From NCBI RefSeq assembly GCF_021431925.1, contig NZ_CP090371.1:1178001-1242000 (forward strand): 64,000 nt of DNA, given 5' to 3'. The notes below the pieces were generated by a model. It worked only from the letters and a program-made list of their open reading frames with translations, was not told the origin of the DNA and ran no database searches. Of this stretch, positions 52,414 to 62,060 are shown piece after piece; positions within the stretch are counted from its first letter, which is position 1; each line of letters starts with the position of its first letter. The translations under genes were made by a program, and so were the position numbers. This DNA is from Halobaculum sp. CBA1158 (lineage in GTDB: Archaea; Halobacteriota; Halobacteria; Halobacteriales; Haloferacaceae).

Positions 52414-52464
52414 GTTGGCCTATAAGATAGCAAGATTGTTAATAGTGACCGCTCACTCAAACAT

Positions 52465-53469
52465 ATGGTTGATTGGAACGACCGGCGTGTTTTAGTAACG
52501 GGAGGAGCCGGTTTCATTGGCTCATTCCTGACTGAGGACCTCCTTGATCGGGGCGCCGATGTCGTTGTCGCTGACAACTTCTCGCGGGGTGATTTTGAGA
52601 AAATTGCTCACCTCCAAGATGAGATTGAACTCAGACCTGTTGACCTCACAACTCACAAGGGTTGTATCGAAGCAACAGAGAGCGTTGACGATGTCTTCCA
52701 CTTAGCAGCTACAGTAGGCGGGATTCATTACATTCAGCGTGAGAACGTTCACGGGCTCACCCCGAGCGTCCTCATGAACCAGCACATGCTGGAAGCCGCT
52801 CGAGTCAACGACGTAGAACGCTTTATTTTTGCCTCTAGTGCGTGTATCTACCGCCAGCAACACGACGACCTCAATCGTTTCTCTGAAGATCAGGCTATTC
52901 CGGCGAACCCTCATTCGACGTACGGCTGGGCCAAAATCCTCGGCGAAGTCGCGTGTGACGCCTACCACACCGACACAGAGACCGACACGGGCGCCGTCCG
53001 TATTTTCAACTGCTATGGTCCCCGCGAAAGCCTCGATCCGGACAGCAGTCACGTCATCCCCTCGTTGTGTAGAAAGGCCATCGAGGCAGAAGACGGTGAT
53101 TCGATAGAACTCTTCGGCGACGGAACACAGGAACGTGGATTCATCTACGTTACCGACTTGGCCGAGGGCATGATTCGAGCGATGGAGGAGAAGACTGACG
53201 GGGAACCCGTCAACCTCGGAAATGGCGATGAGGTCGTCACGATCAATGAACTCGCCGAGACAATCATCGACATTAGCGGCAAGGACCTCGAAATCAAACA
53301 CGACTTATCGAAGCCGACGGGGACCGACAAGTACGCCATCGACGATACGAACATGAAGGCTGAGCTCGACTGGGAACCGAGTGTCTCGCTAGAGGAAGGG
53401 CTCCGCGAGGTCTACGACTGGGCAGAGGGGGAACTCGAAGGGCCTAAGCGGGAAGCGGTCAGCAGTTGA
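52465..53469 (+). CDS. NAD-dependent sugar epimerase (extended SDR), first of a pair
   Basis: A 334-residue nucleotide-sugar epimerase or dehydratase. NAD motif VLVTGGAGFIGSFLTEDLLD; catalytic Ser in FASSACIYRQQ and Tyr-x-x-x-Lys in STYGWAKILGEVACDAY; substrate-binding NCYGPRESLD and GDGTQERGFIYVTDLAEGMI. The SACIY..STYGWAK pattern resembles GDP-mannose 3,5-epimerase and UDP-glucose 4-epimerase-like enzymes. GC-rich again, unlike the block to the left. The next epimerase follows after 8 nt and a GT4 after that, so this is a three-gene operon. Confidence 0.88.
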   Translation: MVDWNDRRVLVTGGAGFIGSFLTEDLLDRGADVVVADNFSRGDFEKIAHLQDEIELRPVDLTTHKGCIEATESVDDVFHLAATVGGIHYIQRENVHGLTPSVLMNQHMLEAARVNDVERFIFASSACIYRQQHDDLNRFSEDQAIPANPHSTYGWAKILGEVACDAYHTDTETDTGAVRIFNCYGPRESLDPDSSHVIPSLCRKAIEAEDGDSIELFGDGTQERGFIYVTDLAEGMIRAMEEKTDGEPVNLGNGDEVVTINELAETIIDISGKDLEIKHDLSKPTGTDKYAIDDTNMKAELDWEPSVSLEEGLREVYDWAEGELEGPKREAVSS

Positions 53470-53477
53470 GGTACTGA

Positions 53478-54494
53478 ATGAGTTGGGACGGCAAACGCGT
53501 ACTCGTTACTGGCGGCGCATCGTTCATTGGGTCACACCTCGTCGAGGATCTTGTGGCTGAAGGGGCGAATGTCCGTGTTGCTGACGACTTCTCCAGCGGA
53601 GAATACGAAAATCTGGAGCCCGTCAAGGACGAAATCCAAATTCTCACCGGGAACCTCAAGCACCGAGATTTCGCTAACGAGGCGACTGAGGAAATAGATA
53701 CGGTCTTCCACCTCGCGGCGGACCACGGCGGCAGAGGGTACATCTCGCAGTATCCCGCGAACTGCGCCACGAACATGGCGCTGGACAATATTGTTTACGA
53801 GGCTGCCGCCAAGAACGGAGTTGAGCGTATCTGTTTTGCCTCTAGTGCTTGTACCTATCCTACGGACATCCAGCAGGAGCGACAGCGACTCCGTGAGGAT
53901 ATGGTTAGTTTCGAAGAGCGCGGTGGGGCGTACGCTGACGAAGTGTACGGCTGGGCGAAGCTCATGGGCGAACGCTCGCTCCAGGCGTACAACGAACAGT
54001 ACGATGTCGACACGAGCGTTGTCCGGATCTTCACGGCATACGGACCGCGCGAAAACGAGACGCACGCGATCGTCGCGTTCATGGCGAAAGCCTACGCCGG
54101 ACAGGATCCCTTCCGGATCTGGGGCGACGGCGAACAGACGCGGAACTTCACCTACGTAAAAGACATCACACGCGCACTTCGCCTCGCTGCGGAGAATATT
54201 ACTGATGGTACCCCAGTCAATGCCGGTATCAGTCGGTATGTGACGATGAACGAGGCCGTCGAGATCATCTTCGACTATCTCGGTTGGGAGCCAGACGAGA
54301 TCAACTACATGACCGACAAGCCGGTCGGCGTTCGCCACCGTGCGGCCGACACGAGCCGTGCTGAGGAACTCCTAGGGTGGGAACCCGAGTACACCGTCGA
54401 GGAAGGGATCAAGAATACACTCGATTGGTATATGCAGAACCGCGACAGAGAGTACGTCAAGGAGAACCTCGAAACGCTGCTCCACGAGCGTTAA
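53478..54494 (+). CDS. NAD-dependent sugar epimerase (GDP-mannose 3,5-epimerase-like), second of a pair
   Basis: A 338-residue extended SDR. NAD motif VLVTGGASFIGSHLVEDLVA (Ser replacing the third Gly region residue); catalytic residues in FASSACTYPTDIQQE and EVYGWAKLMGERSLQAY; HGGRGYISQYPANCATNMAL resembles the GDP-mannose epimerase substrate loop. RIFTAYGPRENETH and GDGEQTRNFTYVKDITRAL bind the nucleotide sugar. It is a paralogue of the preceding gene and would act in the same pathway, possibly the next step. Confidence 0.88.
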   Translation: MSWDGKRVLVTGGASFIGSHLVEDLVAEGANVRVADDFSSGEYENLEPVKDEIQILTGNLKHRDFANEATEEIDTVFHLAADHGGRGYISQYPANCATNMALDNIVYEAAAKNGVERICFASSACTYPTDIQQERQRLREDMVSFEERGGAYADEVYGWAKLMGERSLQAYNEQYDVDTSVVRIFTAYGPRENETHAIVAFMAKAYAGQDPFRIWGDGEQTRNFTYVKDITRALRLAAENITDGTPVNAGISRYVTMNEAVEIIFDYLGWEPDEINYMTDKPVGVRHRAADTSRAEELLGWEPEYTVEEGIKNTLDWYMQNRDREYVKENLETLLHER

Positions 54495-54514
54495 CGCGGG
54501 ACGCAGATTTTCTC

Positions 54515-55753
54515 ATGGCTGACGCAAACAAAGAATACGTACTCGTCACGGAGTATTTCTACCCGGACACGGCCTCGACTGGGCAACTCATGACTGACCT
54601 CGCGGTTGGTCTCCAAAAGCGAGGTCTAGATATGACTATCCTCACCGGCCAGCCGAACTATCACAGCGGCGAGAACGAGAAGCAGCCCCACGTGTCCACG
54701 CATGAAGGGGTATGTGTGAAGCGTATTCGGGCACCCCAGGTTCGGCAGTCCTCGATTCCTCGACGCCTGTTCAACTGGGGGGTCTTTACCGTCTGGATGT
54801 TCGTTGTGATGCTCCTGAGTCGTACCGAGAAGGAGCGCGAGGTGATATTCGTCTCTAACCCGCCCTTCCTTCCTGTCGCGATGTGGCTCGCCTGTCGAAT
54901 TCGAGGGTGGGACTACACTTACATCGTCTATGACCTGTATCCTGACCAGCCGGTCGAACTTAATTATATCCCCGAGGGGAGTATCCCCCATCGTATCTGG
55001 GATTTCTTCAATCGGCGTGCCTTCCTCGCGGCGAACCACGTTGTCGCACTCGGTCCGGTCATGAAAGACCGCATCAGCCGGAACGCCGGTCCGAAGTTCG
55101 ACGAGAGCAAGGTCGAAATCATCCACAATTGGGAAGACGAAGACTTCATTCGACCCAAAGAGAAATCGGAGAACTGGTTTAGCGAGGAACATGACCTCGT
55201 CGACCAATTCACCATCCTTTATTCGGGAAACATTGGGGATTTCCACGACCTCGAAACCCTGGTTGAAGCTGCGGTGAAGTTCGAAGACGAGAACGTGGGT
55301 TTTCTCATCATCGGAGAGGGCGACAACAAATCCAACATCGTCTCGCTGGCAGAGGAGTTCGACATCAGAGGTGAGACGGTCGAGTTTCTGCCGTACCAGC
55401 CGTGGGACGACCTCCCCTACAGCCTAACATCAGCAGACGTCTCCGTCGTCACGGTCAAGGAAGGATTCGAGGGGATCTGTGTTTCTAGCAAGCTCTACAC
55501 CGCGATGGCCGCAGGTACCCCCGTGCTTACCATCGCCCAACCAGATGACGACGAGTCCCGAATCATCGATCAGTTCAATGCTGGTATTCATGTCTCGCAA
55601 GGCGACGTGGAGGGCATCGTAGAAGCCATTGAGCGTTGGCGATCAAATCTGGAGTTCGTTGAACAGCAAGGTGCGAATGCTCGGGAGGCATTCGAGACCA
55701 ACTTCACCGCCGACGAATCGATCGATCGCTACTATCGGATGCTGGTAAAGTAA
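54515..55753 (+). CDS. Glycosyltransferase family 4 (WbuB-like)
   Basis: A 412-residue GT-B enzyme. The start YVLVTEYFYPDTASTGQLMT and LTGQPNYHSGE are characteristic of WbuB/WcaI-like transferases of L-fucosamine and related sugars. A hydrophobic stretch (RRLFNWGVFTVWMFVVMLLS) suggests membrane association. The donor domain reads FTILYSGNIGDFHDLETLVE and EGICVSSKLYTAMAAGTPVL. The ATG at 54,515 follows the epimerase stop by 20 nt. It probably transfers the sugar made by the two epimerases. Confidence 0.88.
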   Translation: MADANKEYVLVTEYFYPDTASTGQLMTDLAVGLQKRGLDMTILTGQPNYHSGENEKQPHVSTHEGVCVKRIRAPQVRQSSIPRRLFNWGVFTVWMFVVMLLSRTEKEREVIFVSNPPFLPVAMWLACRIRGWDYTYIVYDLYPDQPVELNYIPEGSIPHRIWDFFNRRAFLAANHVVALGPVMKDRISRNAGPKFDESKVEIIHNWEDEDFIRPKEKSENWFSEEHDLVDQFTILYSGNIGDFHDLETLVEAAVKFEDENVGFLIIGEGDNKSNIVSLAEEFDIRGETVEFLPYQPWDDLPYSLTSADVSVVTVKEGFEGICVSSKLYTAMAAGTPVLTIAQPDDDESRIIDQFNAGIHVSQGDVEGIVEAIERWRSNLEFVEQQGANAREAFETNFTADESIDRYYRMLVK

Positions 55754-56364
55754 CACTTGGAACGTTGGAGACAGTCCAAATGTCTCCTCGTTACACGATT
55801 CAATTGTTCGACTTGTATCTCTTGGGTGATCATCCCCCAGAAGTACGTAGCACCTGGCACCATTCGGCCAATGATCACACTTCGATCATCATGTCGTGGA
55901 TGACCCTTCCGTCATTTTCGTTGTTAGGCGAATCAGAGACGACGAACATCAGATCGAGCCGAGCTATCTGTGTCTGTCCGGGGTCGATTTTATACGCAAG
56001 GCAACTGGCTGGGCGGATTTTCTCTTCGAGATTTTCCGCCGTCAGCAGCGCGGTTTGTAAGTTCAGCACCGCATTGCTACCTGCGTCACATAGGAACCTA
56101 TCTGAATCTCCGGTGCCTCGTGGAGTGACGGGACAGCGTTGGCGTTGACCCTGTCTATCTCGTCGATGTATGCAACAACACAGACCGCGCTTGATCCGAT
56201 AGCCAATAGGGTGAACTAGAATAGATTGGTTACATTACTTCGATAGCAACGTGGTCTACTGCCGATTCTACCGCCATACGAACACACCCTCTCCATATCA
56301 ATCCACCAAAGGCTACCAGGAAGGCAGTCAAACCGTCGTGTGTCGACGTGATCAAGTAGTGCGA
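55754..56364. other. Spacer with decayed coding fragments
   Basis: No intact gene. On the minus strand 55,872-56,113 is open and reads NLQTALLTAENLEEKIRPAS, then KIDPGQTQIARLDLMF and GRVIHDMMIEV; it looks protein-like but lacks a start and I cannot place it. Close to 56,240-56,350 other minus-strand frames resemble scrambled PIN-domain sequence. Confidence 0.4.
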
Positions 56365-56436
56365 TTACTTTTCAGACCGAACGGTATTCTGAGTTACTGC
56401 TGCGACGAGAACGTTGGTGTCGAGGAGTACTCTCAT
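56365..56436 (-). pseudogene. Truncated PIN-domain toxin
   Basis: Directly overlapping the antitoxin stop (ATGA), the minus strand starts MRVLLDTNVLVAAVTQNTVR, SEK, then a stop. This is the first strand and helix of a PIN nuclease with its first catalytic Asp. Downstream a shifted frame keeps ...DHVDTHDGLTAFLV, so a frameshift plus later scrambling killed it. Confidence 0.65.
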
Positions 56437-56585
56437 ATCCGTTCACGGACGTCACGAACGGCTTCGACGGAGTCACCCTCGACATCAAGTCCCAGTTCTG
56501 AGAGTGCCTGTCCGAGCGGGATCGTCTCGTCATCATCGGGATCCGAGGAAACGAATTCCTCGAAATCGTCCGAAGTGAGACTCAT
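56433..56585 (-). CDS. Small antitoxin-like protein paired with the broken PIN toxin
   Basis: A 50-residue acidic protein, MSLTSDDFEEFVSSDPDDDE, TIPLGQALSELGLDVEGDSV, EAVRDVRERI. Short acidic proteins of this shape precede PIN toxins in haloarchaeal VapBC modules, and the 4-nt overlap with a PIN start supports it. It is intact while the toxin is not, which is the expected survivor of such decay. Confidence 0.6.
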   Translation of the reverse strand: MSLTSDDFEEFVSSDPDDDETIPLGQALSELGLDVEGDSVEAVRDVRERI

Positions 56586-57052
56586 ACATGACCTTGCCAA
56601 CCAACTCGCAAAAAGACTAATGATGGTCTCGTAGTTCGTGATGAAGCGATTATCTTCAGACCCCAGGTCAGGTACACATCTCGCCACAGTATCGACGCGG
56701 TGATTCTATTTAACACGTCGTACCTGCCCTTGAGACCCGTCGTAGCGGTGCTGTTTGAATGTCCATCGGCAGAGCCGAAATCAAGCTACGGAGGCGCGAA
56801 CAAGCTCGTCGCTGTACTTCCGTAGACGTATCCGAGTCGACTATCGTGCCCACACTCGTCCGAAGGGTAGCAGCCCCTGTTGCGTAACTGACGACCGGTT
56901 GTTCAACGTGATTATGGGTGACTGGGTCGAGCTCGTCGAGTTGGCGAACAGTCGTCCGAGTTGATCACTACGGTCACCCCCAACTGAGCGACGACTGAGT
57001 ATGGAGCGGCCTCTCGGAGTCGAAAAAGAATGTAAGGCAGTAAAGAAGTTCG
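56586..57052. other. Intergenic region downstream of secY, no gene recognised
   Basis: About 470 nt without a convincing gene. On the minus strand an ATTCTTTTTCG tract (57,021-57,031) just beyond secY is a likely oligo-T terminator of the spc operon. Confidence 0.4.
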
Positions 57053-58516
57053 TTAATCGTCACCGAACATCTGCCGCATCATCGGATGCATCTCCATCAG
57101 CTGCTCTTCTGCGATCTCCTCGTACAGCTTGTAGGTAATAGACACCGTCAGCAGCAGCCCCGTGCCCGACACGCCCCCGAGCGTCCCCAGCATGTTCGCA
57201 AGCACCGCAAGCAGGCCGACGAGCGCGCCACCGATGACGGTCACTTGCGGGATGTACCGCTCCATTACCTTCTCGATGACCTGCGGGTTCTTCCGGAAGC
57301 CGGGGATCTGCATCCCGGAGTTTTGTATCTGCTGAGCGGTCGACTCCGGCCCCATGCCGGTCGTCTCCACCCAGAACACCGCGAAGATCGCGCCGCCGAT
57401 GATCATGAACGTGAGGTCGACCAGAACGCGGAGGACGATCTGCCAGGGCTCGGCGGCGACGGTGAACGCCCCCGAGAACCACATCCAGTCCTGACGCGAC
57501 TGGATCGGCGCGAGGTAGTAGAACAGCCCGCTCACGGGCTGGCCCTGCGAGTAGACGCCGACGATCGCGGGGAGGCTCACGTAGTTGTTGAGGATCTGCC
57601 CGAGGAACTGGATGTTCGCCTGCAGCGCGCGAACGAGGATCATCGGCAGGACGGACGCGTAGATGAGCTTCACGGGGAAGCGGCCGCGAGCGCCCTTCAC
57701 CCGCGCGTGACTCAGCGGGATCTCAACGCGGACCGACTCGGTGTAGACGACGACCGCGAAGATCAGGACGGTCGTGAATAACGCGAGGATGTTCCCCGGA
57801 TCGAACAGCAGCGACTGGATGAACGGGTCAAGCTGGACGCTGCCGGTGATGATGCCGTACCACGCGGGGAAGAAGCCGGTGACGCCCGTGCCGAGCGCGG
57901 GGATGGCGAACAGCCCGGCGACGAGCTGCTGGCTCACGCCCGCGATGATGAACAGGCCGATCCCGGAGCCGACGCCCCACTTGGAGATGACCTCGTCCAT
58001 CAGCAGGATGAGGACGCCGCCGACGAAGATCTGCGCGAACAGCAGCGTCCGCATGCCGCCCTCGCCGATCCCCAGTTGCGCGGTGAGCTGCGGGTCGATC
58101 GGGAGGTAGTTGCCCGCGAACACCATCGGCAGGCCGGTCAGACAGATCATCACGACCACCAGCAGCTTCTGGAGGCCCTGGTACAGCACCTGGTCGCGGG
58201 GGTCGTCCGTGTCCAAGCCGAGCAGGTCCGCGCCGCCGAGCAGTTGGAGGACGATCGACGCCGTGACGATCGGACCGATGCCGAGCTGTAGGATCGACCC
58301 CTGTGACCCGGCGAGGATCGACCGGAACCGGCCGTAGAAGTCGCCGCCGGCTCCGTCGGTCGCGAGGCCGAATATCGTGATGTTCGTGAGGAAGAAGTAC
58401 ATCACGAGGATGCCGGCCGTCCAGGCGAGCTTCCGCTTGAAGGGGACGTGCCCCTCCGGTCGCTCGACCGTGGGCATCCGCGTGAGTACGGGCTCCGCGG
58501 TCTCTTTCCAACCCAT
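57053..58516 (-). CDS. secY: Preprotein translocase subunit SecY
   Basis: The 487-residue core channel of the Sec translocon in the cytoplasmic membrane, with ten membrane helices. Recognisable segments: LAWTAGILVMYFFLTNITIF (TM1), ILQLGIGPIVTASIVLQLLG (TM2, after the plug), MDEVISKWGVGSGIGLFIIA, and the last cytoplasmic loops SGMQIPGFRKNPQVIEKVME. The start MGWKETAEPVLTRMPTVERP is typical of archaeal SecY; an upstream frame extension is not used. It is the last gene of the spc operon. Confidence 0.96.
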   Translation of the reverse strand: MGWKETAEPVLTRMPTVERPEGHVPFKRKLAWTAGILVMYFFLTNITIFGLATDGAGGDFYGRFRSILAGSQGSILQLGIGPIVTASIVLQLLGGADLLGLDTDDPRDQVLYQGLQKLLVVVMICLTGLPMVFAGNYLPIDPQLTAQLGIGEGGMRTLLFAQIFVGGVLILLMDEVISKWGVGSGIGLFIIAGVSQQLVAGLFAIPALGTGVTGFFPAWYGIITGSVQLDPFIQSLLFDPGNILALFTTVLIFAVVVYTESVRVEIPLSHARVKGARGRFPVKLIYASVLPMILVRALQANIQFLGQILNNYVSLPAIVGVYSQGQPVSGLFYYLAPIQSRQDWMWFSGAFTVAAEPWQIVLRVLVDLTFMIIGGAIFAVFWVETTGMGPESTAQQIQNSGMQIPGFRKNPQVIEKVMERYIPQVTVIGGALVGLLAVLANMLGTLGGVSGTGLLLTVSITYKLYEEIAEEQLMEMHPMMRQMFGDD

Positions 58517-58726
58517 GTTGCGTGCACGTGGTCGGTGGGCACACCTTAACGCTTCGATTGGGAACTCCGTCCGAGCCGTCTCGACACGCCGACAGCGACC
58601 CGATCGGCCGCACCGCAAGCGCGACTGCGACCGACGAGTCGCTCGCGTCGCTATCGGTGCGACGGTCCGAAGAAACGGAACGAAACGGAAACCGCGGCCG
58701 CGATCCGCCGTGACGTGGCGGCGACG

Positions 58727-59230
58727 TTACTCGTCGCTGTCGGCGTCGGACTGCTCCTCGGAGGCCTCGGCGTCCTCCTGCGCCTGCTCGGCGCGGTCGG
58801 TCAGCTCCGTGGAGCCGCCGGCCGCTTCGATGAGGCGGCGCGCCTCGGCGGTGAACGCGTCGGCGACGACGTGCAGTTCCCCGCGGACCTGCCCGCCGCC
58901 GAGCACCTTCACCACGTCGACCTCGTGGCCGTCCTCGGCCACGTCGCGGGCGTCGAGGGCGTAGCCGTCGCCCTCTTCCTCGGCGACCCCGTCGGCCGCC
59001 AACAGCGCCGCGTCCTCGTCGAGCTTCTGGACGGAGACCTCGACGACCTCGTCCTGTACGCCCTGCGGGCGCTTGAAGCCGTATTTGCCGAGCGGACCGT
59101 ACAGCTGCCGTTCGTGCTTCTTGCGACCCGCGTTGCCGCGGCCGCCCCGGTGACCGGCACCGCGCCGGTTTTTGTGGGAGCCGCCGCCGTGCGTGCGCGA
59201 GCCGCGCTGGCGTCGATTCTTGTTGGTCAT
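58727..59230 (-). CDS. rpl15: 50S ribosomal protein L15 (uL15)
   Basis: 167 residues. The N-terminus is the Gly/Arg-rich RNA-binding extension (RGSRTHGGGSHKNRRGAGHR, GGRGNAGRKK) and the C-terminal half the globular domain with VDVVKVLGGGQVRGELHVVA. A 25-residue acidic tail is a halophilic addition. Lies between L30 (1-nt overlap) and secY, which starts 210 nt downstream in transcription order, the only sizeable gap in this operon. Confidence 0.96.
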   Translation of the reverse strand: MTNKNRRQRGSRTHGGGSHKNRRGAGHRGGRGNAGRKKHERQLYGPLGKYGFKRPQGVQDEVVEVSVQKLDEDAALLAADGVAEEEGDGYALDARDVAEDGHEVDVVKVLGGGQVRGELHVVADAFTAEARRLIEAAGGSTELTDRAEQAQEDAEASEEQSDADSDE

Positions 59231-59688
59231 TATCGCATCGCCTCCAGGAGCGTGTCGATGTCGTCGTGACGACCGAGTGCGCCGCCGTTCTTCACGGCGT
59301 GCTTGATGCCGTCGTGACCGCCGCGCGGGGCGTGCAGCCGGAGGACGGGCGACAGTCCCTGCTCGCGCAGGGTCGTCTCCTCCTCGACCAGCGCCGCCGC
59401 GAGCGACTCAACGCCGTCGTAGTCGGTGGTGTCGGCGACCCAGTCGTCGTCGATGTCGGCGTTGCCCTCGAGGGGCTCGCCGCGCCGCTCGATGAGCATC
59501 GCGACCGTCTCGACGTCGGGTTCGCCGAACGCCACGTAGTCGTTCACCTTCGCGATCATCCCGCGGTAGGTGTCCTCCTCGGGCACCAGCGCGCAGTGGT
59601 TGATCGCGTGGATATTGAGCATCTGCAGGGTGTCGCGCTGGGCGGCGGACATGTCGATCTCGCCGCGCAGTTGGACGACCGCCTGCAT
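59230..59688 (-). CDS. rpl30: 50S ribosomal protein L30 (uL30)
   Basis: 152 residues, the long archaeal/eukaryal-like L30. [40 protein letters not shown], and VNDYVAFGEPDVETVAMLIE are diagnostic; RLHAPRGGHDGIKHAVKNGG near the C-terminus binds rRNA. It shares single-base junctions with S5 (59,688) and L15 (59,230). Confidence 0.96.
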   Translation of the reverse strand: MQAVVQLRGEIDMSAAQRDTLQMLNIHAINHCALVPEEDTYRGMIAKVNDYVAFGEPDVETVAMLIERRGEPLEGNADIDDDWVADTTDYDGVESLAAALVEEETTLREQGLSPVLRLHAPRGGHDGIKHAVKNGGALGRHDDIDTLLEAMR

Positions 59689-60335
59689 CAGTTACCACCC
59701 TCGGCTTCGCGCTGGACGCGTCGCGCCCGATCGGGCGTGCGCGCCTGCGAGGCGTTCTTCAGGGCGTTGAACGTCGCCTTCGCGAGGTTGACTGTCGTCC
59801 GCGTGTTCCCGGTCGAGGACGTCCAGGCGTCCTGGATGCCCGCGAGTTCGAGGATGTTGCGGACGGTCGGCGCGGCCGCCAGGCCCAGCCCCTGGGGGGC
59901 GGGCTTGATCTCGACTTCGACGGAGCCGGCCTTGCCGGTGGCCGTCCGGGTGAGGGAGTTGACTCCGCCGGCGGAGTCCTCCCACGACCCCGAGCCGCGG
60001 TCGACTTTGATCATGTTCAGCTTGGCGACCTCGATGGCCTTCTGGATCGCGCCGCCGACCTGGTCGTCGCGCCCCTCGGCGTAGCCGAGGTAGCCGTCGC
60101 GGTTGCCGATGGCGACGACGCACCGGAACTTCACCCGGCGACCCGAGTCGGTCATGCGCTGGACCATGTTGATGTCCAGCACCTCGTCTTCCATGTCGGG
60201 GATGAGCTGGTCGACCAGCTCCGGCTCCTTCAGCGGGAGCCCCGAGTTGAGCGCCTGCTCCATCGAGGTGATGTCGCCCTCCTGTACCTTCCGGCCGAGC
60301 CGCGTGCGCGGCTCCCATCCGCCGTTTCTACTCAT
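59688..60335 (-). CDS. rps5: 30S ribosomal protein S5 (uS5)
   Basis: 215 residues. The double-stranded RNA-binding domain has [20 protein letters not shown], followed by [20 protein letters not shown], the S5 C-terminal signature. S5 is needed for decoding accuracy. The N-terminal extension ([19 protein letters not shown]) is archaeal. It overlaps L18 by 8 nt. Confidence 0.96.
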   Translation of the reverse strand: MSRNGGWEPRTRLGRKVQEGDITSMEQALNSGLPLKEPELVDQLIPDMEDEVLDINMVQRMTDSGRRVKFRCVVAIGNRDGYLGYAEGRDDQVGGAIQKAIEVAKLNMIKVDRGSGSWEDSAGGVNSLTRTATGKAGSVEVEIKPAPQGLGLAAAPTVRNILELAGIQDAWTSSTGNTRTTVNLAKATFNALKNASQARTPDRARRVQREAEGGN

Positions 60336-60891
60336 TGTCGAATTCCTCCGTCAGGGTCGCCCGAAGCTCGTCGAAGTGGTCGGGCAGGTCCGCCGCGTCG
60401 AACTCCCCGCTGTACAGCGGCTCCTCGAGCTGCTCGGCGTACTCGGCGATGTGCTCGCCGCGGTTGCGCGACCAGTCCGCGAGGACGCTGTCGTTGTGGG
60501 GGATCTCGAGCCCGGCGTCGATCGCTCCTTCCTGCACAGCGAACGCCTTGTTGCCGGGCGTCGCTGTGTGCAGGCCGATGTCGAGGACGGCCTCTTCGAG
60601 GCCCGCCTCGACCGCCCGCAGTCCCGCGAGGTAGCCCGTCAGGTACGCGCTGGGGAGATTGCCCGTGGGGGCCTCCCAGCCGTACTCCGCGAGATCCTCG
60701 CTGGATGCGGCCGCATGTGTCTCGTCGCCGTTCGGTCCGGGGGTGATCAGCTGCGCCCTGACGTGCTTGTTCGACACGCGCGCCACGAGGCGCGGCTTGC
60801 CGGATTTCAGCAGGCGCAACCTCTGGTGGTAGTCCGTCCGAACCTCTCGGCGGCGACGCATCGGTACCTTGTAGCGTGGTCCGGTCGCCAT
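60328..60891 (-). CDS. rpl18: 50S ribosomal protein L18 (uL18)
   Basis: 187 residues, the 5S rRNA-binding protein. [60 protein letters not shown] is the conserved core; the acidic C-terminus ([20 protein letters not shown]) is haloarchaeal. The ATG at 60,889-60,891 overlaps the L19e stop by one base. Confidence 0.96.
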   Translation of the reverse strand: MATGPRYKVPMRRRREVRTDYHQRLRLLKSGKPRLVARVSNKHVRAQLITPGPNGDETHAAASSEDLAEYGWEAPTGNLPSAYLTGYLAGLRAVEAGLEEAVLDIGLHTATPGNKAFAVQEGAIDAGLEIPHNDSVLADWSRNRGEHIAEYAEQLEEPLYSGEFDAADLPDHFDELRATLTEEFDNE

Positions 60892-61352
60892 CAGTCGTCC
60901 TCCAGTGTTACGTCGTAGTTGTTCACGATGTACGAGTCGAGTCGCCGCACGTCCTCGAACGCTCCGCCCGAGGCCTTGTTGTACAGCTCGCGGTACTGCG
61001 AGCTGTCGAGGGGCCCGTCGTCGCGGAGCTCCTTGAGTCGTGCGCGCTGGGCGCGGATCCGCGAGATCCACTCGTCTTTCGACGACTGGCGGCCGCCGGA
61101 CTTCCCCTTGCGGGAACCGGCTCCGGTTCTGTGGCCGTACGAGCGCTTCGCGTCGCGCTCGCGGGCCCGGCCGCGGGAGTTGCCCTTGGCCTCCTCTGCG
61201 CGGATGTTGCCCTGTTCGATCTGCTCGCGGATGTCCTCTCGGGTGATCGCGTCCGCGAGTTCGTCCTGTGCCTCCGGGTTGAGCCACACGCGGCTCTTGC
61301 CGACGTCGAGTTCGTCGGCCGCGAGCCGGCGCTGTGCTGCCAGGTCGCTCAT
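60891..61352 (-). CDS. rpl19e: 50S ribosomal protein L19e (eL19)
   Basis: 153 residues. [40 protein letters not shown] and the basic middle [20 protein letters not shown] identify archaeal/eukaryal L19e, absent from bacteria. It overlaps the L32e stop (61,349-61,352). Confidence 0.96.
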   Translation of the reverse strand: MSDLAAQRRLAADELDVGKSRVWLNPEAQDELADAITREDIREQIEQGNIRAEEAKGNSRGRARERDAKRSYGHRTGAGSRKGKSGGRQSSKDEWISRIRAQRARLKELRDDGPLDSSQYRELYNKASGGAFEDVRRLDSYIVNNYDVTLEDD

Positions 61353-62059
61353 TGGTCAACCTCCACTTCGACGTAGGTCGGATTGAGGACGCGAATCTCG
61401 CGGTCCTCGCACTCGTCCTCGATGGCCTCGCGCTTGCGCCCGCCGACCGACGACGCGATCCGCACGGCCTGCGTCGCGGGGTCGACGCCCTCGAGGTCGT
61501 CGGTGTTGTGCACGCGGACCTCCTCGAAGCCGCTCGGGTGCAGGCCGCGGGCGGCCGTCGGCGAGCGGTAGCCCGCCTCGACGGTCGGGCCCTTGCCCTT
61601 CATCCCGCGGCGCTGCTTCGACAGCTGGCCGCGCGGCCGACGCCACGAGGTCGGGATGCGCTTCTTCTTGTGGTAGTCCTGTCGGTTGAACTGGGGTTTC
61701 CCCTCGCGGAGCTTCTTCGCGAGCGCGCGAGCGCGCTCGTCGTCCAGTTCGGGCGTCTTGTCGGCGTGCCCGCGCGGACGAAGCTCCGTCTCGACGTCCT
61801 CCTCCTCGGCCTCGTCGGCCTCGGGTTCGGACTCCTCCTCTTCGATCTCGGCTTCGGCCTCCTCGTCGACCTCGAGTCCGCCCACGTCCGCCTTGATGCG
61901 GGCCGCGAGGGCGTTCCCGACGCCGTCGACCTCCGCCAGTTCCGACTGCGAGGCCGCCTTCACGTCCTCGACGGTCTCGTAGCCGGCCTCCCGGAGCGCG
62001 TCGGCCTTCGACGGGCCGACGCCGGAGATGTCCTCGAGGCTCTCGATGTCGTCGCTCAT
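61349..62059 (-). CDS. rpl32e: 50S ribosomal protein L32e (eL32) with N-terminal helix-hairpin-helix extension
   Basis: 236 residues. Residues ~1-60 are a helix-hairpin-helix segment ([40 protein letters not shown]) followed by a Glu-rich linker to about residue 105, and then the L32e core: [20 protein letters not shown] and [20 protein letters not shown]. The HhH extension is a haloarchaeal feature not found in most L32e proteins and may add an rRNA or DNA contact. Confidence 0.95.
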   Translation of the reverse strand: MSDDIESLEDISGVGPSKADALREAGYETVEDVKAASQSELAEVDGVGNALAARIKADVGGLEVDEEAEAEIEEEESEPEADEAEEEDVETELRPRGHADKTPELDDERARALAKKLREGKPQFNRQDYHKKKRIPTSWRRPRGQLSKQRRGMKGKGPTVEAGYRSPTAARGLHPSGFEEVRVHNTDDLEGVDPATQAVRIASSVGGRKREAIEDECEDREIRVLNPTYVEVEVDQ

Positions 62060-62060
62060 C

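Noticed and set aside
52702-53301. A 199-codon minus-strand frame inside the first paired epimerase gene
   Set aside because: Shadow of a well-supported SDR gene with complete catalytic motifs.
55872-56113. Minus-strand frame with NLQTALLTAENLEEKIRPAS as a gene
   Set aside because: No start codon, about 80 codons and no recognisable family; kept only as a possible fragment in the spacer entry.
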